Below, one piece after another: positions 4,296 through 7,667 of a stretch of DNA of 7,667 nucleotides (positions are counted from its first letter, which is position 1; the number at the start of each line of letters is the position of its first letter). The DNA comes from an uncultured Oscillospiraceae bacterium. GTDB lineage: Bacteria; Bacillota; Clostridia; Oscillospirales; Oscillospiraceae. A model generated the notes under the pieces. The model did no database searches. It had not been told where the DNA came from and was given only the letters and a program-made list of their open reading frames with translations. Position numbers and translations under genes: made by a program. The stretch covers positions 1 through 7,667 of the forward strand of contig CAJULZ010000122.1 of the NCBI GenBank assembly GCA_910587205.1, given 5' to 3'.

Positions 4296-5312
4296 ATGCC
4301 AGGTTTGAACAGGATTGATGATATGGGCAAAAGGGATGACGCGCCGGAACATGTCTATGATATGATCATTGTGGGCGGCGGCCCAGGAGGATACACGGCC
4401 GCCCTGTATGCGGCCAGGGCAGGGCTGGATGTCATCCTGCTGGAGCGGCTGGCCGCGGGCGGGCAGATGGCCCTCACAGAGCGGGTGGACAACTATCCCG
4501 GATTTGACGAGGGGATCAATGGGTATGAGCTGGGGGAGCGGATGCGCAGGGGCGCGGAGCGGTTCGGGGCCAACACACGGATGGCGGAGGCAAAAGCGCT
4601 GACGCTGGCCGGCGTGGTCAAGCGGGTAGAAACCAGTGATGGGACCCTGCTGGGCAGGACCATTGTCCTGGCTACCGGGGCTGTCCCCAGGGAGCTGGGC
4701 CTTGCCCGGGAGCGGGAGCTGACGGGCAAGGGGGTGCATTACTGCGCTGCCTGCGACGGGATGTTTTACCGGGGCAAAACAGTGGCGGTGGTGGGGGGCG
4801 GCAACAGTGCCGCGGAAGACGCTTTGCTGTTGTCTCGCATTTGCCGCAGGGTAATCCTGATTCACCGGCGAGACATCCTCCGGGCAGAGAAAATTTACCA
4901 AGCCCCGCTGATGGAAGCGGAAAATGTGGAGTTCTGTTGGGACAGCGTCGTAACGGAGCTGCTGGGGGAAAACGGGCTGCGGGCCGTCCGACTACGGAAT
5001 GTCAGGACCGGAGAGGAGCGCGAGGCGGCCTGCGACGGTGTGTTTGTCAGTATCGGCAGGAAGCCCGCCTCTGGGCTGGCAAACGGACAGCTCCAATTGG
5101 ACCCGGCGGGCTATATCCCGGCGGACGAATCCACCAGGACGGCCATCCCCGGTGTATTTGCGGTGGGCGACGTGCGGGTCAAGGCTCTGCGTCAGGTTGT
5201 GACCGCCTCGGCCGACGGCGCAACAGCCGTCCATTACGCAGAACAATACCTGACGGGGGAAACTTGCGGAACCGGCAAAGGCGGCCCTTGCCCTGCGCAC
5301 CCATTGGTATGA
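4296..5312 (+). CDS. trxB: Thioredoxin reductase-like FAD/NAD(P)H disulfide oxidoreductase
   Basis: This family passes electrons from NAD(P)H through FAD to a CxxC disulfide and on to thioredoxin or a similar partner in the cytoplasm. The 338-residue product has FAD-binding GGGPGG (27-32), TERVDNYPGF (61-70), ATG (126-128), the redox-active CAACD (150-154), the nucleotide motif GGGNSA (167-172), HRRDILRAEK (190-199) whose Arg pair suggests NADPH use, and GDVRVKALRQ (291-300) for the FAD end. It differs from a standard TrxB in a polar N-terminal extension of about 20 residues and a C-terminal tail with two further Cys (324 and 332). The ATG at 4296 has AGGAGGTG 6 nt upstream. It starts 44 nt after the sirtuin stop with no terminator between, so it is probably co-transcribed. 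The context suggests a role in the same redox/ADP-ribosylation module. An alternative is a ferredoxin- or glutaredoxin-linked reductase. Confidence 0.88.
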   Translation: MPGLNRIDDMGKRDDAPEHVYDMIIVGGGPGGYTAALYAARAGLDVILLERLAAGGQMALTERVDNYPGFDEGINGYELGERMRRGAERFGANTRMAEAKALTLAGVVKRVETSDGTLLGRTIVLATGAVPRELGLARERELTGKGVHYCAACDGMFYRGKTVAVVGGGNSAAEDALLLSRICRRVILIHRRDILRAEKIYQAPLMEAENVEFCWDSVVTELLGENGLRAVRLRNVRTGEEREAACDGVFVSIGRKPASGLANGQLQLDPAGYIPADESTRTAIPGVFAVGDVRVKALRQVVTASADGATAVHYAEQYLTGETCGTGKGGPCPAHPLV

Positions 5313-5340
5313 TATCCGACAGGAGCCCCAGCAGTTTGCA

Positions 5341-5368
5341 AGGGCGCTTGCTATTTGAGGCGTTTTTT
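5341..5368 (+). terminator. Weak terminator-like structure after the reductase gene
   Basis: GCAAG/CTTGC (around 5338-5351) and, alternatively, CGC...GCG closing before six T (5363-5368) could fold downstream of the reductase stop. Both stems are short and overlap the next promoter, so transcription may partly continue into the acyl-protein synthetase gene. Confidence 0.2.
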
Positions 5369-5376
5369 ACTATAAT
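5348..5376 (+). promoter_or_regulatory. Sigma-A-type promoter of the LuxE/LuxC-like unit
   Basis: TTGCTA (5348-5353), a 17-bp spacer and a perfect TATAAT (5371-5376) make a strong sigma-A match. The start would fall near 5383, giving an 84-nt leader to the ATG at 5467. The leader contains GCGG-ATAA-CCCGC and an A/T-rich TTGTA...TACAA repeat (about 5403-5432), possible sites for a regulator. The promoter marks the following genes as a separate unit from the sirtuin operon. Confidence 0.7.
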
Positions 5377-5466
5377 AATGGTGCTCTCGCGGATAACCCG
5401 CTTTGTAAAATATGCGCGACTTATAAAATACAAGCGTATTGCCATTCCCGCAAAGGAGGCGAGATT

Positions 5467-6594
5467 ATGCTGTCGCGTCAACGGCTGTTCTGGCGGCTCC
5501 GGCCCTATGACTTACCTGGTTCCGACCGCGCGTTCCTGCGGGCCTGCCGGGACAACTGCGCCTACCACATCCGCCGCTGCCCCGGCTACGCCGCTATCTG
5601 CAAGCACCTGGGCTTCTCCCCGGATCAACTCCAAACCATGGAGGATCTGGCGAAAATTCCCGTAATTCCCACCCTCTTTTTCAAACGGAAGGCCCTGTTT
5701 TCCATGCCCCAGCGGCGCATGGCCATGAAAGTTACCTCGTCGGGCACCAGCGGGAGGTTCAGCCGCATCGGCTTTGACTGGGGCTCCATTCTGGCTGAGG
5801 CCCCTATGGTGATTAACTTGGGCTTTCGCCACCATCTGGTATCCTCGAAACCCGCTCACTGTGTCATTTTGGGCTACAAGCCCCACAAGTCCAACCATAC
5901 CGGGGTCACGCGCACCATGTTCGGCCTGAGCCACTTTTCCCCGCCCCTGAGCCGGATCTACGCCCTGCATATGGTGGACGACGGGACCTATACCCCCGAT
6001 TTGGATTCGGTGGCGAGGGCCCTAAAAAAGCTGGCGAGTTCTCGCTTCCCAACCAGGATCATTGGGTTCCCGTCCTACCTGTGGTTCGGCCTGCGGCGGA
6101 TGGAGGAGCTGGGGCTTCGGGTGAAGCTGCCGAAAGGCTCCCGCGTCATTCTGGCGGGGGGCTGGAAGCAGCACTCCGCCCAGGAGGTGGACAAAAGCAC
6201 CCTCTATACCCTGGTACGGCAGGTGTTGGGTATCCCTGAGGAAAATATCAACGAGCTGTTTGGGGCGGTGGAGCACCCGGTATTCTACAACACCTGCCGG
6301 CGCCATCACTTCCACCTGCCCGCCTATGGCCGGGTGATTATCCGAGATCCGGACACGTTGGAACCTCGCCCCATGGGCCGGGCGGGGCTGGTGAACTTGA
6401 TCTCGCCCCTGATGTGCGCCACCCCCACCCTCAGCGTCATGACCGATGATTTGGGCTATCTGACGCCGGGGGAGCAGTGCGGCTGCGGCATTTCCACACC
6501 CTACCTCACCATCCTGGGCCGGGTGGGGATGGGCGACATCCAGACCTGCGCCGCCGGGGCCTCTGAGCTTTTGGGAAAGGGGGAAGCCTTTTGA
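5467..6594 (+). CDS. LuxE-like acyl-protein synthetase (ANL superfamily)
   Basis: LuxE-type enzymes activate a fatty acid with ATP, hold it as a thioester and hand it to the LuxC reductase. The 375-residue product is about the usual LuxE length. It carries the ANL phosphate loop TSSGTSG (90-96), ILAGGWKQHS (228-237), ELFGAVEHPVFY (263-274), which resembles the adenine/acyl-binding turn, YGRVIIRDPDTLEPR (287-301), MTDDLGYL (325-332) and the hinge-like ILGRVG (349-354). Cys361 lies near the C-terminus, where LuxE carries its acylated Cys; the equivalence is inferred. It is probably cytoplasmic. The ATG at 5467 has AAAGGAGG 7 nt upstream and its own promoter. The stop overlaps the start of the LuxC-like gene, consistent with a two-subunit acid reductase. 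Other family members (PaaK-like CoA ligases) act on other acids, so the chain type is open. Confidence 0.87.
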   Translation: MLSRQRLFWRLRPYDLPGSDRAFLRACRDNCAYHIRRCPGYAAICKHLGFSPDQLQTMEDLAKIPVIPTLFFKRKALFSMPQRRMAMKVTSSGTSGRFSRIGFDWGSILAEAPMVINLGFRHHLVSSKPAHCVILGYKPHKSNHTGVTRTMFGLSHFSPPLSRIYALHMVDDGTYTPDLDSVARALKKLASSRFPTRIIGFPSYLWFGLRRMEELGLRVKLPKGSRVILAGGWKQHSAQEVDKSTLYTLVRQVLGIPEENINELFGAVEHPVFYNTCRRHHFHLPAYGRVIIRDPDTLEPRPMGRAGLVNLISPLMCATPTLSVMTDDLGYLTPGEQCGCGISTPYLTILGRVGMGDIQTCAAGASELLGKGEAF

Positions 6595-7667
6595 TTTTTG
6601 CAAACGGGACGCTGCTGCCGGACACGGAGCGGAAAACCGTTCTGGACGGTCTGGAGGCCCAGTTAAACAGCCTCCGCGTCGGCCCGCCCCTGGAGGCGGA
6701 GACGGTCATCCGCGCCGTGGATGCGCTGGGCAGACGGCTGGAATCCGGGGAGTTTGCCCCCCTTCTGGCCCAATTCCTGCCCGCCGGGGTGGGGCTGGAC
6801 CAGCTGTTTCCCCTGCTGCGCCGGGAGGCCCTGGAGGCCAAGCTGAGCGCTGAGCTGGGTCCAAAGTCCTTCCAACCCAGCCGGTTTTCCAAAACCACCG
6901 CCCACACCCTGCCCTTGGGCGTGCTGTTCCACATCGCCCCGGGGAATATGCCGGGACTGCCGGTTTACACCGCGCTGGAGGGGCTGTTGACCGGAAACAT
7001 CAACCTGATCAAGCTGCCCCACGGGGACAAGGGGCTGTCCCTGGCGGCGTTTCGGCTTCTGGTAGAGCAGGAGCCGCGGCTGGCCGCCTACCTTTACGCC
7101 TTTGACCTTCCCTCCAGCCGGAGGGAGGAGATGAGTGCCCTGGCGGCGCTGGCCGACGGACTGGTGGTCTGGGGCGGCGACGGGGCGATGAAAGCCGCTC
7201 GGGCTTTGGCCGGGCCTGGGTGTAAGCTCATCGAATGGGGCCACCGCCTCAGCTTCGCCTATGTCTCCGGCTATGAGGACCGGAATGCGGAGCTGTCTGC
7301 CCTGGCGGCCCACATCGTGGAAACGGGCCAGCGGCTGTGTTCCTCCTGCCAGGTGATCTTCCTGGACACCGGAAATTGGGAGGAGGGCGCGGCCTTCTGC
7401 CGGGACTTCCTGCCGTATCTGGAACAAGCGGCGGCCCGGCGTTCCGGCTTAGGGGCCGGGGCCCCCGCCTCCCTCAGCGGCCACACCGCCCTTCTGGAGC
7501 GCGTGGTAGACGGAAGGGCGGCGGGGGAGGCCCTGTTCCAAGGCAAGGGGTGTTCCGTTATCCTCCGGCCTGACCGCGAATTGGAGCTGTCTCCCATGGA
7601 GGGAAATGTGCTGGTGAAACTGCTCCCCCAAAGAGAGCTGATGTCTACCCTGCGCCGCCAAAAGGGG
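6591..7667 (+). CDS. LuxC-like acyl-CoA/acyl-protein reductase, 3' end beyond window
   Basis: LuxC reduces an acyl thioester to an aldehyde with NADPH through an acyl-Cys intermediate. The visible 359 residues run open to the window edge; the family is about 450-490 residues, so roughly a quarter is missing. Seen in order: LPLGVLFHIAPGNMPGLP (107-124), the aldehyde-dehydrogenase-like cofactor segment; NLIKLPHGD (138-146); VVWGGDGAM (192-200); and GQRLCSSCQ (246-254), whose first Cys (250) is the likely catalytic nucleophile. Translation begins at a TTG (6591) that shares TTGA with the stop of the LuxE-like gene, a 4-nt overlap. AAAGGGGG lies 7 nt before it, and no suitable ATG exists nearby upstream of the conserved region. 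The two proteins therefore probably form one complex, as in lux fatty acid reductases. No luciferase gene is in view, so the aldehyde must serve something other than light in this window. Confidence 0.87.
   Translation, partial: MIFANGTLLPDTERKTVLDGLEAQLNSLRVGPPLEAETVIRAVDALGRRLESGEFAPLLAQFLPAGVGLDQLFPLLRREALEAKLSAELGPKSFQPSRFSKTTAHTLPLGVLFHIAPGNMPGLPVYTALEGLLTGNINLIKLPHGDKGLSLAAFRLLVEQEPRLAAYLYAFDLPSSRREEMSALAALADGLVVWGGDGAMKAARALAGPGCKLIEWGHRLSFAYVSGYEDRNAELSALAAHIVETGQRLCSSCQVIFLDTGNWEEGAAFCRDFLPYLEQAAARRSGLGAGAPASLSGHTALLERVVDGRAAGEALFQGKGCSVILRPDRELELSPMEGNVLVKLLPQRELMSTLRRQKG

Noticed and set aside
6663..7427. Long minus-strand open frame opposite the LuxC-like gene
   Set aside because: The plus strand encodes a continuous LuxC-like reductase with its cofactor motif and catalytic Cys; the antisense frame is Gly/Gln/Pro-rich and motif-free, as expected for GC-rich shadows.

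Overview
The window looks like a chromosome segment of a GC-rich member of the Clostridia, probably a gut Oscillospiraceae/Eubacteriales relative. This is inferred from strong AGGAGG-type ribosome sites, sigma-A-like promoters, high-GC codon use in the main genes, and the gene families present. No rRNA, tRNA, CRISPR array, transposase or integrase was seen.

Layout. (1) 1-502: a small acidic hypothetical protein on the minus strand (84-380), divergent from the next gene; a possible 32-residue reading frame overlaps its 3' end. (2) 503-913: a short peptide deformylase-like protein on the plus strand. (3) 914-1173: about 260 bp with no convincing gene, holding two weak terminator-like hairpins. 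(4) 1174-1515: an HxlR-family winged-helix regulator on the minus strand. Its promoter carries a perfect 7+7 inverted repeat over the -10 box. (5) 1516-1796: a divergent control region with a second related inverted repeat, a 12-bp palindrome and a good plus-strand promoter. (6) 1797-5312: four plus-strand genes in a row, encoding a divergent metallo-beta-lactamase-fold-like protein, a zinc-type macrodomain ADP-ribosylhydrolase, a SirTM-class sirtuin ADP-ribosyltransferase that overlaps the macrodomain gene by 77 nt, and a thioredoxin reductase-like flavoprotein. (7) 5313-7667: a clear promoter followed by a LuxE-like acyl-protein synthetase and a LuxC-like acyl-CoA reductase that overlaps it by 4 nt and runs off the window.

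How the genes may work together. SirTM and Zn-macrodomain proteins are known as a writer/eraser pair for reversible protein ADP-ribosylation. In characterised Firmicutes operons the substrate is a lipoylated GcvH-like protein, encoded beside a lipoate ligase. Neither partner gene is visible here. Instead the pair sits between an MBL-like gene and a CxxC thioredoxin reductase homologue, downstream of a divergent HxlR regulator that keeps the conserved N-terminal cysteine. This suggests a redox- or electrophile-responsive ADP-ribosylation module whose substrate is not the usual one, or is encoded elsewhere. The LuxE/LuxC pair appears to be a separate transcription unit that would activate a fatty or other carboxylic acid and reduce it to an aldehyde; no luciferase genes are in view.
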